64,000 nucleotides of DNA from Sporocytophaga sp. (GCF_017745095.1 NZ_JAGHZZ010000003.1:62001-126000); one strand, 5' to 3'. Shown: positions 1 through 10,467, numbered from the stretch's first letter. Numbers and translations are program-made. Notes: generated by a model from the sequence alone, not told the origin.

Positions 1-871
<871 letters not shown>

Positions 872-883
872 TTAATTAAAAAT

Positions 884-1984
884 TTATTTTCTAAGTAATG
901 AAATAAATTCCTCAAATAAGTAATGGGAATCATGCGGTCCCGGAGATGACTCAGGATGATACTGAACTGAAAACGCTTTCTTATCTTTAATCCTAATCCC
1001 TTCTACCGTGTTATCATTAAGGTTAATATGAGTAACCTCAACTGATGCGCTATTCTTAACTGCGTCAGCATCAACGCTAAATCCGTGATTTTGTGAAGTA
1101 ATTTCACTTTTACCTGTCAATAGATTCTTAACCGGATGGTTTAACCCTCTGTGCCCATGGTGCATTTTATAGGTTGGAATTCCGTTGGCTTCCGCCAAAA
1201 TCTGATGCCCTAGACAAATACCAAACAAAGGTAAATCTAAATTCAAGATCTTCTTAACAGTATCAATTGCATATTTAGTAGCAGCAGGATCTCCAGGGCC
1301 ATTAGAAATAAAATAACCATCAGGCCCCCATTCCTGCATTTCTTCAAAAGAAGTAGTTGCAGGGAATACTTTACAAAATACATCTCTACTGGTAAAATTA
1401 TTCAAAATACTTCTCTTAATACCTAAGTCGAGCACTGCAACTTTTAAAGTAGCATTTTCATTACCTGCAAAATATGCATTTTGTGTACTAACAATACTGG
1501 ATAACTCTAAGCCATTCATAGAAGGAATATTTTTTACCTCTTCCAGTAATCTATCTGCATCAAGTATTTCGGAAGAAATAATGGCATTCATTCCACCTTT
1601 ACTTCTAATGTGTCTTACCAGTTCTCTTGTATCAATCTCACTGATACCTACAATATTTTGCTTTTCAAAATACTCCTGAAGCGTGCCCTCTCCATTTTTT
1701 CGAGAATAAATATCTGAAAAAGTTTTGCAAACGAGGCCACTAAATTTAACAGAATCCGACTCCTGCTCATCATCAACAACACCATAATTTCCTATGTGAG
1801 CAGTAGTATTAACTATAATCTGACCATAATAAGACGGGTCAGTATAAATCTCCTGGTACCCAGTCATTCCTGTGTTAAAACAGATTTCGCCACGGGTTGT
1901 ACCAATTTTACCCACGGCCAGGCCTTTATAGAGAGTGCCATCTTCAAGAACAAGGAGAGCCTCCTTGCGAGTGTTGTATTTCAT
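884..1984 (-). CDS. carA: Carbamoyl-phosphate synthase small subunit (glutamine amidotransferase)
   Basis: CarA hydrolyses glutamine and passes ammonia to CarB to make carbamoyl phosphate for arginine and pyrimidine synthesis. The ATG at 1984 gives 366 residues beginning MKYNTRKEALLVLEDG. A 16-codon upstream extension of the frame overlaps the terminator hairpin and is not family-like, so the internal start was chosen. The N-terminal CPSase domain contains NTGMTGYQEIYTDPSYYGQI. The class I amidotransferase domain has the nucleophile in GICLGHQ (Cys257) and the His343/Glu345 pair in YHPESSPG. carB is not in the window. The gene sits between rplQ and eno on the same strand, separated from rplQ by a terminator. 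Confidence 0.97.
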   Translation of the reverse strand: MKYNTRKEALLVLEDGTLYKGLAVGKIGTTRGEICFNTGMTGYQEIYTDPSYYGQIIVNTTAHIGNYGVVDDEQESDSVKFSGLVCKTFSDIYSRKNGEGTLQEYFEKQNIVGISEIDTRELVRHIRSKGGMNAIISSEILDADRLLEEVKNIPSMNGLELSSIVSTQNAYFAGNENATLKVAVLDLGIKRSILNNFTSRDVFCKVFPATTSFEEMQEWGPDGYFISNGPGDPAATKYAIDTVKKILNLDLPLFGICLGHQILAEANGIPTYKMHHGHRGLNHPVKNLLTGKSEITSQNHGFSVDADAVKNSASVEVTHINLNDNTVEGIRIKDKKAFSVQYHPESSPGPHDSHYLFEEFISLLRK

Positions 1985-2007
1985 TGAGGAATATATTTGC
2001 GCAAAAT

Positions 2008-2044
2008 AAAAAAAGGATTTGACAAAAGTCAAATCCTTTTTTTA
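2008..2044. terminator. Bidirectional rho-independent terminator after the ribosomal cluster
   Basis: A perfect stem of about 12 bp (AAAGGATTTGAC paired with GTCAAATCCTTT) with an AAAA loop is flanked by A and T runs on both sides. It lies 25 bases past the rplQ stop on the minus strand and 24 bases before the carA start, so it should end the alpha-operon transcript. Some readthrough or a promoter inside or next to the hairpin is needed for carA. Confidence 0.85.
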
Positions 2045-2069
2045 TTTATACTATTTTAAAATAGCTATA

Positions 2070-2597
2070 TTATTCGCTGTCTTTAGATTCTGAATTTTCA
2101 CTTGACTTAGTTTCTGAAGACTTTTCAGCTTTACCTTTAGATTTAGCTTCAACAGCTGTTTCATCAGGTTTAGAAGTTTTTCTACTTCTTCTAGTTTTAG
2201 TTTTACCAGCCTCTTTTGCAGAAGATTTAGTATAAAGTTCGTTGAAATCAACTAACTCAATAATACACATTTCTGCATTATCGCCTAATCTATTTCCAGT
2301 ACGAAGAATTCTTGTATATCCACCTGGACGATTAGAAATTTTTTCTATTACATCAGAGAATAACGCGCTAACAGAATCTTTATTCTGAAGGTAGGAAAAT
2401 ACAACCCTTCTTGAATGAGTAGTATCATCTTTAGCCTTTGTAATCAGTGGCTCAACATACTTTCTTAAAGCCTTAGCTTTTGCAACAGTAGTTGAAATTC
2501 TTTTATTAATGATTAGAGAAGAGGCCATATTTGAAAGTAAAGCCTTTCTATGACTATGGGTTCTCCCCAAATGGTTATCTTTTTTACCGTGTCGCAT
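2070..2597 (-). CDS. rplQ: 50S ribosomal protein bL17 with charged C-terminal tail
   Basis: bL17 lies near the peptide exit site of the large subunit. The first about 115 residues are family-typical ([20 protein letters not shown] at the N terminus, [11 protein letters not shown], then [22 protein letters not shown]). At 175 residues it is about 50 longer than the E. coli protein. The extra part is a low-complexity tail rich in Lys, Ser and Glu after position 125. It is the last gene of the alpha operon, five bases after rpoA, with a strong terminator behind it. The ATG at 2597 is unambiguous. The role of the tail is unknown. Confidence 0.98.
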   Translation of the reverse strand: MRHGKKDNHLGRTHSHRKALLSNMASSLIINKRISTTVAKAKALRKYVEPLITKAKDDTTHSRRVVFSYLQNKDSVSALFSDVIEKISNRPGGYTRILRTGNRLGDNAEMCIIELVDFNELYTKSSAKEAGKTKTRRSRKTSKPDETAVEAKSKGKAEKSSETKSSENSESKDSE

Positions 2598-2602
2598 TGT
2601 AA

Positions 2603-3592
2603 TTAATCTTCATCAAGTTTATACTTAGCCAAATCCATCCCAAATGTTAGGTTTTTATCGGCAATTAAAGCTTCTAATTCAGCTAATGATTTTTTTCCGA
2701 AATTTCTAAATTTCATCATGTCTGAAATATCCAAAGCGGCTAAATCACCAAGAGATTTAATATCCGCGGCTTTAAGACAATTATAAGCCCTTACTGACAG
2801 ATCTAACTCAGAAATTGGAGTTTTTAACAATTTCCTCATGTGTAATAATTCCTCATCAACTGTTTCTTCTTCGTCCGGTTTCGCGGTCTCAAAAGTCATA
2901 GTTTGATCAGAGAACAACATGAAGTGCTTAATAAGAATATTGGCAGCCCCTTTTAATGCGTCTTCTGGGTGAATTGAACCATCTGTCTCGATATCAAGAA
3001 TCAGTTTCTCATAGTCCGTCTTTTGCTCAACCCTAGTATTTTCTACGCTATACTTAACATTCTTTATAGGCGTGAAAATTGCATCAATTGGAATAAAACC
3101 AAATACTTGTTCAGCTGGCTTATTTTCTTCTGCCGGAACATATCCTCTACCCTTCTCAAGAGTAAGTTCAACATCCATACTAACAGAATTATCAAGATGG
3201 CATATTACATGCTCAGGATTTAAAATCTGAAAAGAAGAAGTAAATTTACCTATATCTCCAGCTTTAAAAACTTCTTGCTTTTTTAGGGATACTACAATTT
3301 TACTTTCATTTGTATCAGCAACCTTTTTAAACCTTACCATTTTAAGATTTAATATAATTTCTGATACATCTTCCATTACACCTTCTATTGTAGAAAACTC
3401 ATGAAGAACTCCTGGAATTTTGATTCCAGTTACAGCGTAACCTTCCAAAGAAGAAAGCAAGATTCTTCTGAGTGCGTTACCTATCGTTACTCCATAGCCC
3501 TTTTCGAGAGGTTTAAATTCAAACAGACCATGAAAATCGTCTGCTTTTTCCATTACAACCTTCTCAGGCATTTGAAATGCTAATATTGACAT
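2603..3592 (-). CDS. rpoA: DNA-directed RNA polymerase alpha subunit
   Basis: Alpha nucleates assembly of RNA polymerase and contacts promoter DNA and activators. The 329 residues match the E. coli length. The N-terminal dimerisation domain (about 1-230) contains [21 protein letters not shown] linker and the C-terminal helix-hairpin-helix domain (about 250-320) follow, with [17 protein letters not shown] and the [14 protein letters not shown] stretch. It lies between rpsD and rplQ in the alpha operon, 50 and 5 bases from them. No anomalies seen. Confidence 0.99.
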   Translation of the reverse strand: MSILAFQMPEKVVMEKADDFHGLFEFKPLEKGYGVTIGNALRRILLSSLEGYAVTGIKIPGVLHEFSTIEGVMEDVSEIILNLKMVRFKKVADTNESKIVVSLKKQEVFKAGDIGKFTSSFQILNPEHVICHLDNSVSMDVELTLEKGRGYVPAEENKPAEQVFGFIPIDAIFTPIKNVKYSVENTRVEQKTDYEKLILDIETDGSIHPEDALKGAANILIKHFMLFSDQTMTFETAKPDEEETVDEELLHMRKLLKTPISELDLSVRAYNCLKAADIKSLGDLAALDISDMMKFRNFGKKSLAELEALIADKNLTFGMDLAKYKLDED

Positions 3593-3642
3593 ATTCCGTT
3601 ATTTCTTTTGGATCCGATAAAAAGAAAATATAAAACAATATA

Positions 3643-4248
3643 TTATTTGGAATAAAGCTCGACGATAAGCTGCTCCTGAATATTTTCAGGTATTTCCTCT
3701 CTCTGAGGATAGTTAATATACTTACCTGTCATTGAATTGCTATCCCACTCAAACCACGCAAACTTCTTTCCACCTTTTGCAGATAAACTTGCAGTTATTA
3801 CTTCCAAAGATTTTGATTTTTCTCTAACAGCAACTATATCACCAGGTTTCATAGAATAACTAGGAATATTAACAACCTCCCCGTTTACAACTATGTGATG
3901 ATGTAACACAAGCTGTCTAGCCGCCCTTCTTGATGGTGCTATCCCTAATCTATAGATAACATTATCAAGTCTTGATTCAAGAAGTTTAAGTAAGTTTTCA
4001 CCAGTAACACCACCCATCCTGGCAGCTTTATCGAATGTATTAGAGAATTGTCTCTCTAAAACACCATAAGTATACTTTGCTTTTTGTTTTGCTGATAGCT
4101 GAACCGCATACTCAGACTGCTTCTTTCTTCTTCCTCTACCGTGCATTCCAGGAGGATAGCTCTTCTTTTGTAGAGCCTTACTCGCTCCTAAGATTGGTTC
4201 ACCGAACTTTCTTGAAATTTTTGTTTTCGGGCCTGTATATCTTGCCAT
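3643..4248 (-). CDS. rpsD: 30S ribosomal protein uS4 (zinc-free form)
   Basis: uS4 binds 16S rRNA early in 30S assembly and, in enterobacteria, represses the alpha operon translationally. The 201 residues start [20 protein letters not shown], contain the [10 protein letters not shown] basic stretch and the S4 RNA-binding domain ([23 protein letters not shown], a conserved helix-turn unit at about 95-120). The N-terminal zinc-binding cysteines found in some bacteria are absent. It is preceded by rpsK (62 bases) and followed by rpoA (50 bases). Confidence 0.98.
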   Translation of the reverse strand: MARYTGPKTKISRKFGEPILGASKALQKKSYPPGMHGRGRRKKQSEYAVQLSAKQKAKYTYGVLERQFSNTFDKAARMGGVTGENLLKLLESRLDNVIYRLGIAPSRRAARQLVLHHHIVVNGEVVNIPSYSMKPGDIVAVREKSKSLEVITASLSAKGGKKFAWFEWDSNSMTGKYINYPQREEIPENIQEQLIVELYSK

Positions 4249-4310
4249 TTCTGAACAATTATTTATTATAAATACTTAAAAGTAAAAAGGATTAAACCTT
4301 TAAACGGTAA

Positions 4311-4718
4311 TTAAACTCTTCTTTTCTTTGGAGGTCTGCATCCATTGTGTGGCAGAGGAGTTACATCTTTTATAATCGATACTTCGATACCAGCATTTTG
4401 AATAGTTCTGATTGCAGATTCCCTTCCGGAACCAGGTCCTTTAACAAAAACTTCTACCTTTCTTAATCCTAAATCAAATGCTACCTGGGCACAATTCTGA
4501 GCAGCTACCTGAGCAGCATAAGGAGTATTCTTTTTAGAACCTTTAAAACCCATTTTTCCAGCAGACGCCCAAGAAATTACTTGACCTGCATTATTAGTAA
4601 TGGAAATAATGATGTTATTAAAGCTAGCCTTAATATGAGCCTGACCTGTAGATTCTACAACTACTACTCTCTTTTTGGCTTTATCCTTTCTTTTGCCTGC
4701 TTGTTGTTGTTGAGCCAT
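4311..4718 (-). CDS. rpsK: 30S ribosomal protein uS11
   Basis: uS11 lines the mRNA path on the 30S platform. The 135 residues include the conserved [16 protein letters not shown] segment, GMKGSKK-like [15 protein letters not shown], and the C-terminal [17 protein letters not shown] short basic Gln-rich start ([17 protein letters not shown]) precedes the core. It lies 28 bases after rpsM in the alpha operon on the minus strand. Length is close to the usual 129. Confidence 0.98.
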   Translation of the reverse strand: MAQQQQAGKRKDKAKKRVVVVESTGQAHIKASFNNIIISITNNAGQVISWASAGKMGFKGSKKNTPYAAQVAAQNCAQVAFDLGLRKVEVFVKGPGSGRESAIRTIQNAGIEVSIIKDVTPLPHNGCRPPKKRRV

Positions 4719-4746
4719 ATAATTTATCTATCTAGATATTTATTTA

Positions 4747-5124
4747 TTATTTAGTAGCCTTTTTCTTGTTAGCTACTGTTTTACGTTTACCTTTACGAGT
4801 ACGGCAATTATTTTTAGTTCTTTGCCCTCTAACTGGAAGTCCCTTACGATGTCTAAGGCCTCTGTAACATCCAATATCCAATAAACGTTTAATGCTTAGT
4901 TGAACTTCTGATTTAAGAACTCCCTCAACTTTAAACTCAGCACCAATAATATTCCTAATTGCAGTTGATTCCTCTTCGGTCCATTCACTTGCTTTTTTAT
5001 CCCAATTAACGCCTGCTTTTGATAAAATAAATTGCGCAGATTTTCTACCTATACCGTAAATATAAGTTAATGAAACTTCGCCACGTTTGTTATCCGGAAT
5101 ATCTACACCTGAAATTCTAGCCAT
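4747..5124 (-). CDS. rpsM: 30S ribosomal protein uS13
   Basis: uS13 sits in the 30S head and forms intersubunit bridges with the large subunit. The 125 residues begin [20 protein letters not shown] and contain [14 protein letters not shown] (helix-hairpin-helix type), the [19 protein letters not shown] signature and a basic tail that contacts P-site tRNA. It follows the short rpmJ gene by 11 bases and precedes rpsK. Confidence 0.98.
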   Translation of the reverse strand: MARISGVDIPDNKRGEVSLTYIYGIGRKSAQFILSKAGVNWDKKASEWTEEESTAIRNIIGAEFKVEGVLKSEVQLSIKRLLDIGCYRGLRHRKGLPVRGQRTKNNCRTRKGKRKTVANKKKATK

Positions 5125-5135
5125 AGTAATAATTA

Positions 5136-5252
5136 TTAACCTTGTCTTTGTTTAAATCTTGGGTTCTTTTTATTGATTACGTAAAGTTTACCTTTTCTTC
5201 TGATTACTTTACAATCAGCACTTCTTTTCTTAATAGATGCTTTAACTTTCAT
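5136..5252 (-). CDS. rpmJ: 50S ribosomal protein bL36 (zinc-free form)
   Basis: This 38-residue gene starts at the ATG at 5252 and ends at the TAA at 5136. The protein begins [20 protein letters not shown] and ends NPRFKQRQG, an unmistakable bL36 pattern. The usual zinc ligands Cys11, Cys27 and His32/33 are Ser, Asn and Arg/Phe here; only Cys14 remains, so it is the C-minus paralogue and should not bind zinc. It lies in the conserved place between infA (34 bases upstream) and rpsM (11 bases downstream). Confidence 0.96.
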   Translation of the reverse strand: MKVKASIKKRSADCKVIRRKGKLYVINKKNPRFKQRQG

Positions 5253-5286
5253 TTTTTGATAAATTTAAGTAGCTCTTCGCTAAAAC

Positions 5287-5505
5287 CTATTTATATCTAT
5301 ATACAATTCTTCCTTTTGATAGATCGTATGGAGACATTTCCAAACGTATTTTATCTCCTGGCAAAATTTTAATGTAATTCATTCTCATTTTACCAGAAAT
5401 ATGAGCTATAACTTGATGTCCATTTTCCAACTCTACTTTAAACATAGCATTAGACAATGCTTCTACTATTGTTCCATCTTGCTCTATAGAGGACTGTTTT
5501 GCCAT
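5287..5505 (-). CDS. infA: Translation initiation factor IF-1
   Basis: IF-1 occupies the ribosomal A site during initiation. The 72 residues form one S1-like OB fold: [20 protein letters not shown], then [20 protein letters not shown], then [20 protein letters not shown]. Length equals that of E. coli IF-1. Its start codon shares one base with the map stop (TAATG), suggesting translational coupling, and rpmJ follows after 34 bases. Confidence 0.99.
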   Translation of the reverse strand: MAKQSSIEQDGTIVEALSNAMFKVELENGHQVIAHISGKMRMNYIKILPGDKIRLEMSPYDLSKGRIVYRYK

Positions 5506-6272
5506 TATATTACTTCTTCTATGTATTTAAATGTAGTTAGTATTTCTGCTTTTCCTTTTCTAATGGCAACAGTATGTTCAAAATGAGCTGATGGTTTTCT
5601 ATCCTTCGTTCTAATAGTCCAACCATCCTCTTCCTGAACGATCTCCTTTTTCCCTAAATTAATCATTGGTTCAATGGCAATAACCATTCCTTCCTCTAAC
5701 TTTACCCCTTTACCTCTTTTTCCATAATTAGGTACTTCTGGACTTTCATGTAATTTCTTGCCTACCCCATGACCAACTAATTCCCTTACAACCGAATACC
5801 CCTTAGCCTCAACGAAATTTTGTATTGAAAAACCGATATCACCAGTCCTTTTACCAACAATAGCTTCTTCAATACCTAAATATAATGATTGCTTAGTAAA
5901 TTCTAATAATTGTTTAACTTCTTCAGCAACATTTCCGACACCATACGTATAAGCACTATCACTATGATATCCATTCAAATTTACCCCACAATCAACAGAG
6001 ATAACATCACCGTCTTTTAATATATAATCGCTAGGAAATCCATGTACAACTTGCTCATTGACAGAGATACATAATGTGTAAGGAAATCCATTATATCCTT
6101 TAAATGAAGGAATTCCTCCATTTTTTTTTATAAAATTAAATGCTATTTCATCTAATACCTGAGTTGTTACTCCAATCTTGACAGCCTTTGCAATTTCACC
6201 ATGCACTTGACCTAAAAGATCTCCACTCTTTTTAATTAGATCAATTTCTTCTTCAGTTTTATAATAAATCAT
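5505..6272 (-). CDS. map: Methionine aminopeptidase type I
   Basis: It removes the initiator methionine from nascent cytoplasmic proteins. The 255 residues carry the five metal ligands in order: the two Asp of [17 protein letters not shown], the His of [20 protein letters not shown], the Glu of [13 protein letters not shown] and the last Glu of HFEHTVAI. It overlaps secY upstream and infA downstream by one base each (TAATG junctions), typical of a tightly coupled operon. adk, often found between secY and map elsewhere, is absent. Confidence 0.98.
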   Translation of the reverse strand: MIYYKTEEEIDLIKKSGDLLGQVHGEIAKAVKIGVTTQVLDEIAFNFIKKNGGIPSFKGYNGFPYTLCISVNEQVVHGFPSDYILKDGDVISVDCGVNLNGYHSDSAYTYGVGNVAEEVKQLLEFTKQSLYLGIEEAIVGKRTGDIGFSIQNFVEAKGYSVVRELVGHGVGKKLHESPEVPNYGKRGKGVKLEEGMVIAIEPMINLGKKEIVQEEDGWTIRTKDRKPSAHFEHTVAIRKGKAEILTTFKYIEEVI

Positions 6273-7609
6273 TAGTTAGAAGAAGAAATCGCAACATTTT
6301 CTGACCTTCCTTTAATTCTTCCAGATTGCATCATACCTTCATAATGTCTCATAAGAAGATAACTTTCAATTTGTTGAAGTGTATCTAACACAACTCCTAC
6401 CATTATCAAAAGTGATGTACCTCCAAAGAAATATGAAAACTCTCTAGTTACACCAGCAACATGTGCAATCGCTGGTAATATTGCGAGGGTTGCTAAAAAT
6501 ACAGCTCCTGGTAACGTTATTCTAGATAAAACATCATCAATATAGTCCGAAGTTTGTTTTCCTGGTTTAACTCCAGGAATAAAACCTCCATTTCTTTTCA
6601 TATCATCTGCTATCTGATTAGGATTAACCGAAAGTGCAGTATAGAAGAATGTAAACAAAATGATTAGTATAGCAAACGTTAGATTATATTGCCAGCTTGT
6701 AAAATCTGAAAACGTAGCTCCAATAGATCCTGCAAAATCACTGGTATCAGAGAACATTGATGCTATCATTGCTGGCAAAAACATAATTGATTGTGCAAAG
6801 ATAATTGGCATAACACCAGCAGCTATTACTTTTAATGGGATATATTGTCTTTGCCCACCGTAAACTTTATTTCCAATTACTTGTTTCGCATATTGAACAG
6901 GAATTTTTCGTGTCGCTTGAGTCAGCATTACAACTCCCATTATAATAAAGAATAAAACACCCAGTTCAATTATAAAAGGCAAGGCGCCCTTCATTCCTTT
7001 CGCAGCACCTTCAATTACAATAGCTTGAGGGAATCTAGAAATAATACCTACCATAATTAACATAGATATACCGTTTCCAATACCCTTATCAGTAATTTTC
7101 TCACCAAGCCACATACAAAACATTGTACCCGCAGTAAGAATAAGCATAGCACTTATTGTAAAGAATGCTCTATCAACTCCAGGAAATAACATTTCTTGAT
7201 TTACTGTAGCTGCTAGATATCCAACAGATTGAGCCAAGGTTATGAATATGGTAAGTACCCTTGTAATTTGGTTGATTTTCTTTCTTCCAGATTCTCCCTC
7301 TTTTTGCAACTTTTGAAAATAAGGAACAGCAAATGTTAAAAGTTGCAAAACTATACTCGCTGAAATGTATGGCATGATACCCAAACCAAAAATAGAGACA
7401 TTGCTGAATGCACCTCCAACCAAGGTATCCAACAATCCCAAAATGTTGTCCTTATTAGATCCTCTTTCTATAGAAGCAGGATCGACACCAGGAAGGACTA
7501 CATAAGATCCTAGACGAAAAATCAAAAGAAAACCTATAGTATTCAGAATTCTGATTCTTAGGTCTTCTATTGAAAATATATTCTTAATGGTTTGGATAAA
7601 CTTTTTCAT
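6272..7609 (-). CDS. secY: Preprotein translocase subunit SecY
   Basis: SecY is the channel of the Sec translocon in the inner membrane. The 445 residues contain about ten hydrophobic segments. The N terminus is MKKFIQTIKNIFSIEDLRIR, the plug region follows (LGLDTLVGG-like), cytoplasmic loop 5 has TRKIPVQYAK, and the C-terminal part includes NPNQIADDMKRNGGFIPG and YYFxALSVN-like FFYTALSVNPNQ. It is in the usual place after rplO, with one-base TAATG overlaps on both sides. Confidence 0.98.
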   Translation of the reverse strand: MKKFIQTIKNIFSIEDLRIRILNTIGFLLIFRLGSYVVLPGVDPASIERGSNKDNILGLLDTLVGGAFSNVSIFGLGIMPYISASIVLQLLTFAVPYFQKLQKEGESGRKKINQITRVLTIFITLAQSVGYLAATVNQEMLFPGVDRAFFTISAMLILTAGTMFCMWLGEKITDKGIGNGISMLIMVGIISRFPQAIVIEGAAKGMKGALPFIIELGVLFFIIMGVVMLTQATRKIPVQYAKQVIGNKVYGGQRQYIPLKVIAAGVMPIIFAQSIMFLPAMIASMFSDTSDFAGSIGATFSDFTSWQYNLTFAILIILFTFFYTALSVNPNQIADDMKRNGGFIPGVKPGKQTSDYIDDVLSRITLPGAVFLATLAILPAIAHVAGVTREFSYFFGGTSLLIMVGVVLDTLQQIESYLLMRHYEGMMQSGRIKGRSENVAISSSN

Positions 7610-8058
7610 TATGCAATTTTTATTGCTTTACCACCTGCATTTTCAATTGCCTTTACAGCTGATTCAGAAAAAGAATGAGCTTTAACCTCCAATTTAGTTT
7701 TTAGCTCTCCTCTTCCTAAAACTTTGATTTTATCAGATTTAGATACTAATCCATTCTCTAAAAGAACCTTGTCATCAACTAATGACAGCTTCTTTTCAGA
7801 AGCAAGATTATTAATAATATCAAGATTTATTGGTTTGAAAACCACTTTGTCTGGATTATTAAATCCAAACTTCGGTATTCTTCTTTGAAGTGGCATTTGT
7901 CCACCTTCAAAACCTGACTTTTTAGAGTATCCCGATCTTGATTTAGCTCCTTTGTGACCTCTCGTTGAAGTTCCACCACGTCCAGATCCAGTACCTCTAC
8001 CTATTCTTTTTCTATTTTTAACGGACCCTTTTGCAGGAGTCAAATTACTTAAGTTCAT
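7609..8058 (-). CDS. rplO: 50S ribosomal protein uL15
   Basis: uL15 is a late-assembly large-subunit protein. The 149 residues start MNLSNLTPAKGSVKNRKRIG and have the Gly/Arg-rich N-terminal extension GRGTGSGRGGTSTRGHKGAKSRSG and FEGGQMPLQRRIPKFGF. The C-terminal globular domain ends AVKAIENAGGKAIKIA. It overlaps the secY start by one base and follows rpmD by two bases. Confidence 0.98.
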   Translation of the reverse strand: MNLSNLTPAKGSVKNRKRIGRGTGSGRGGTSTRGHKGAKSRSGYSKKSGFEGGQMPLQRRIPKFGFNNPDKVVFKPINLDIINNLASEKKLSLVDDKVLLENGLVSKSDKIKVLGRGELKTKLEVKAHSFSESAVKAIENAGGKAIKIA

Positions 8059-8060
8059 AA

Positions 8061-8240
8061 TTAGATTTTGCTAACAGTTACCAAGTGATTTACTTTTTTA
8101 ACCATTCCTTGAATTTGAGGAGTTGACTCTACCTCAACACTCTTATTGATTTTACCAAGTCCTAAAGCTTTAATAGTAAGCTTTTGATCGATTGGACGAT
8201 CTATAGTACTTCTAACTTGAGTTATTTTAATCTTAGCCAT
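8061..8240 (-). CDS. rpmD: 50S ribosomal protein uL30
   Basis: The 59-residue protein begins MAKIKITQVRSTIDRPIDQK at the ATG at 8240 and contains ALGLGKINKSVEVESTPQIQ, matching uL30. A 19-codon extension upstream would run into rpsE and lacks family similarity, so this start is chosen. It lies one base after rpsE and two before rplO in standard spc order. Confidence 0.96.
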   Translation of the reverse strand: MAKIKITQVRSTIDRPIDQKLTIKALGLGKINKSVEVESTPQIQGMVKKVNHLVTVSKI

Positions 8241-8241
8241 T

Positions 8242-8763
8242 TTACTTACCGGTAAATACTTTTGCCAATGTAACACCTCTTTGTTGAGCAACAACATGGG
8301 GAGCTCTCATTCTTAATAACGCATCAAAAGTAGCTTTAACAACGTTATGAGGATTTGATGAGCCTTTAGATTTAGCTAATACGTCTTTTACGCCAGCGCT
8401 TTCAAGAACCGCTCTCATTGCACCACCCGCAATTACACCAGTACCAGGAGCAGCAGGTTTTAAGAATACAAAACCTCCACTATATTTTCCATGTATTGGA
8501 TGCGGCACAGTACCTTTTAGAACTGGAACCTTGATAAGATTCTTTTTTGCATCATCTATACCTTTTGTTATAGCATCTGTTACTTCATTAGCTTTGCCTA
8601 AGCCATACCCAACAACACCATGTCCATCTCCAACTACAACAATTGCAGAGAAACTAAATCTACGACCTCCCTTAACAACTTTTGCAACTCTTTGAATAGC
8701 TACTACCTTTTCTTTAAGGTCAATTTCGCTAGCTTTTACTGATCTAATATTTACCTGAGACAT
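8242..8763 (-). CDS. rpsE: 30S ribosomal protein uS5
   Basis: uS5 helps maintain decoding accuracy at the mRNA entry site. The 173 residues have the double-stranded RNA-binding-like N-terminal domain ([20 protein letters not shown], then [20 protein letters not shown]) and the C-terminal domain with [20 protein letters not shown] and [16 protein letters not shown]. It follows rplR by five bases. No anomaly seen. Confidence 0.98.
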   Translation of the reverse strand: MSQVNIRSVKASEIDLKEKVVAIQRVAKVVKGGRRFSFSAIVVVGDGHGVVGYGLGKANEVTDAITKGIDDAKKNLIKVPVLKGTVPHPIHGKYSGGFVFLKPAAPGTGVIAGGAMRAVLESAGVKDVLAKSKGSSNPHNVVKATFDALLRMRAPHVVAQQRGVTLAKVFTGK

Positions 8764-8768
8764 ATCGA

Positions 8769-9119
8769 TTAGAATTTAAGGCCTCCCTCTCTAGCTCCTT
8801 CAGCTAAAGCTTTGACTCTACCATGATAAAGATATCCACCTCTATCAAATACTACTTCTGAAATACCATTACTTTTTGCTTTCTCAGCAATCTTTAAACC
8901 AACACTTTTTGAGAGTTCTGATTTAGTTCCTTTTTGGGATTTTAGCTCTACAGAAGATGCACTGATAATTGTTTTTCCTGCTATATCATCTATAATTTGA
9001 GCGTATATACCTGTATTGCTTCTAAAAACTGAGAGTCTTGGCTTAACCCCTGTACCAGAAATTTTCTTTCTGATACTTCTCTTTATCCTCAGTCTTCTTA
9101 AATCTTTTTTAGTAGCCAT
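8769..9119 (-). CDS. rplR: 50S ribosomal protein uL18
   Basis: uL18 binds 5S rRNA in the central protuberance. The 116 residues include the basic N-terminal arm ([18 protein letters not shown]), [20 protein letters not shown] and the C-terminal signature [20 protein letters not shown]. Length is nearly that of E. coli (117). It lies between rplF (14 bases) and rpsE (5 bases). Confidence 0.98.
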   Translation of the reverse strand: MATKKDLRRLRIKRSIRKKISGTGVKPRLSVFRSNTGIYAQIIDDIAGKTIISASSVELKSQKGTKSELSKSVGLKIAEKAKSNGISEVVFDRGGYLYHGRVKALAEGAREGGLKF

Positions 9120-9133
9120 CTTAAAACAATTTA

Positions 9134-9688
9134 TTATTTAGCAGCAGTTTTACCAGCTTTACGTCTAACAATTTCGTTAACAAATCTGATACCCTTACCT
9201 TTGTATGGTTCAACTTTTCTCAGTGAACGAATTTTTGCAGCCACTTGTCCTATCAATTGTTTATCAATTGATTCCAAGGTTACTATAGGATTTTTACCTT
9301 TTTCAGTTAAAGTTTTTACTGCAACTTCTTTAGGTAAAGCAACAAATATATTGTGGGAATATCCTAAGCTTAACTCTAATACTGAACCAGTAGAAGTAGC
9401 TTTATAACCTACCCCAACTAATTCCAGATCTATTTTATAACCTTCACTGACTCCAAGTACCATGTTACTAAGCAATGATCTATACAAGCCATGTAGAGCT
9501 TTATGTCTCTTTTGATCTGTAGGTCTTTCAACATTCAAATTGGATCCATCTACAGATACTTTAATATCTAAGTCAACAGCTTGAACTAAAGTCCCTTTCG
9601 GACCTTTAATTTCTACCAAATTTCCAGAACCAACTTTTACTTCAACCTTAGCAGGTATTGCAATTGGTTTTTTTCCAATCCTTGACAT
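9134..9688 (-). CDS. rplF: 50S ribosomal protein uL6
   Basis: uL6 lies near the factor-binding site of the large subunit. The 184 residues form two related domains. The start is [20 protein letters not shown]; the second domain has the signature [20 protein letters not shown] near the C terminus. It lies 17 bases after rpsH and 14 before rplR in the spc operon, on the minus strand. Confidence 0.98.
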   Translation of the reverse strand: MSRIGKKPIAIPAKVEVKVGSGNLVEIKGPKGTLVQAVDLDIKVSVDGSNLNVERPTDQKRHKALHGLYRSLLSNMVLGVSEGYKIDLELVGVGYKATSTGSVLELSLGYSHNIFVALPKEVAVKTLTEKGKNPIVTLESIDKQLIGQVAAKIRSLRKVEPYKGKGIRFVNEIVRRKAGKTAAK

Positions 9689-9705
9689 ATTATTTTTTTA
9701 TAATA

Positions 9706-10098
9706 TTAATAAATATAACAAAGTACTTCACCACCAATATTTAATTCTCTAGCTTCTTTATCGGTAATTACCCCTTTAGAAGTAGACAAAATTGCAATAC
9801 CTAAGCCATTTAAAACTCTAGGCAAAGTAGCTGATTTAGAATACTTTCTTAATCCTGGAGAACTAATTCTCTCTATTTTAACAATTGCAGATTGTTTAGT
9901 TAGAGGGTTATATTTCAAGGCGATTTTTATTTTTCCTTGCTTATCATCGTCCTCAAATTTATAATTCTGGATATAACCTTTGTCAAAAAGTACCTTGGTT
10001 ATCTCTTTCTTTATATTTGAAGCAGGAACCTCAACTATCCTATGATTCGCTTTAATAGCGTTTCTCAATCTTGTTAAATAATCTGCGATAGGATCCAT
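9706..10098 (-). CDS. rpsH: 30S ribosomal protein uS8
   Basis: uS8 binds helix 21 of 16S rRNA and in E. coli autoregulates the spc operon. The 130 residues start [20 protein letters not shown] and end in the motif [20 protein letters not shown] followed by GGEVLCYIY. Unlike the other spc genes it is preceded by an unusually long 94-base gap that contains a promoter-like box and a terminator-like hairpin, so rpsH and the genes after it may have extra transcriptional control. Confidence 0.98.
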   Translation of the reverse strand: MDPIADYLTRLRNAIKANHRIVEVPASNIKKEITKVLFDKGYIQNYKFEDDDKQGKIKIALKYNPLTKQSAIVKIERISSPGLRKYSKSATLPRVLNGLGIAILSTSKGVITDKEARELNIGGEVLCYIY

Positions 10099-10119
10099 TT
10101 TAAACTTTTCTTTATATAT

Positions 10120-10155
10120 TAAAATTAAAAGCCCCGAATCAGGGCTGCAAATTTA
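10120..10155 (-). promoter_or_regulatory. Internal spc promoter box joined to a terminator-like hairpin
   Basis: On the minus strand the gap between rpsN and rpsH has a perfect Bacteroidota -7 box (TAAATTTG, 10155-10148). Immediately after it comes a hairpin (AGCCC, 7-nt loop, GGGCT, 10146-10130) followed by TTTTAATTTT. A weaker TTTC stands 18 bases upstream in place of the -33 TTTG. Transcripts starting at the box would begin inside the hairpin and escape it, while transcripts arriving from rpsN could fold it. Function is inferred. Confidence 0.55.
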
Positions 10156-10192
10156 AGAAGATTTTTTGAAAAAGAAAATCTTTATTAAAAAA

Positions 10193-10462
10193 TTACCAGC
10201 TTGCTTTAGTTACTCCTGGAATTTTACCGGCAGATGCCATTTCCCTGAATGTGACCCTTGAGATACCAAACTTTCTCATATAGCCTCTTGGTCTACCAGT
10301 TAATTTACATCTATTATGTAATCTTACTTTGGAAGAATTTCTAGGTAATTTATCTAGACCTAAGAAATCACCATTAGCTTTAAGTTCTTCTCTTTTTTTA
10401 GCGTATTTAGCTACGAGTTTGATTCTCTTTCTCTCTCTAGCTTTTACTGATTCTTTTGCCAT
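10193..10462 (-). CDS. rpsN: 30S ribosomal protein uS14 (zinc-free form)
   Basis: uS14 is a late-assembling 30S head protein. The 89 residues start [20 protein letters not shown] and contain [20 protein letters not shown]. The paired CxxC motifs of the short 61-residue zinc form are absent; this is the longer C-minus type, which does not need zinc. It lies five bases after rplE. The 94-base gap downstream before rpsH is unusual for this operon. Confidence 0.98.
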   Translation of the reverse strand: MAKESVKARERKRIKLVAKYAKKREELKANGDFLGLDKLPRNSSKVRLHNRCKLTGRPRGYMRKFGISRVTFREMASAGKIPGVTKASW

Positions 10463-10467
10463 TTCAA

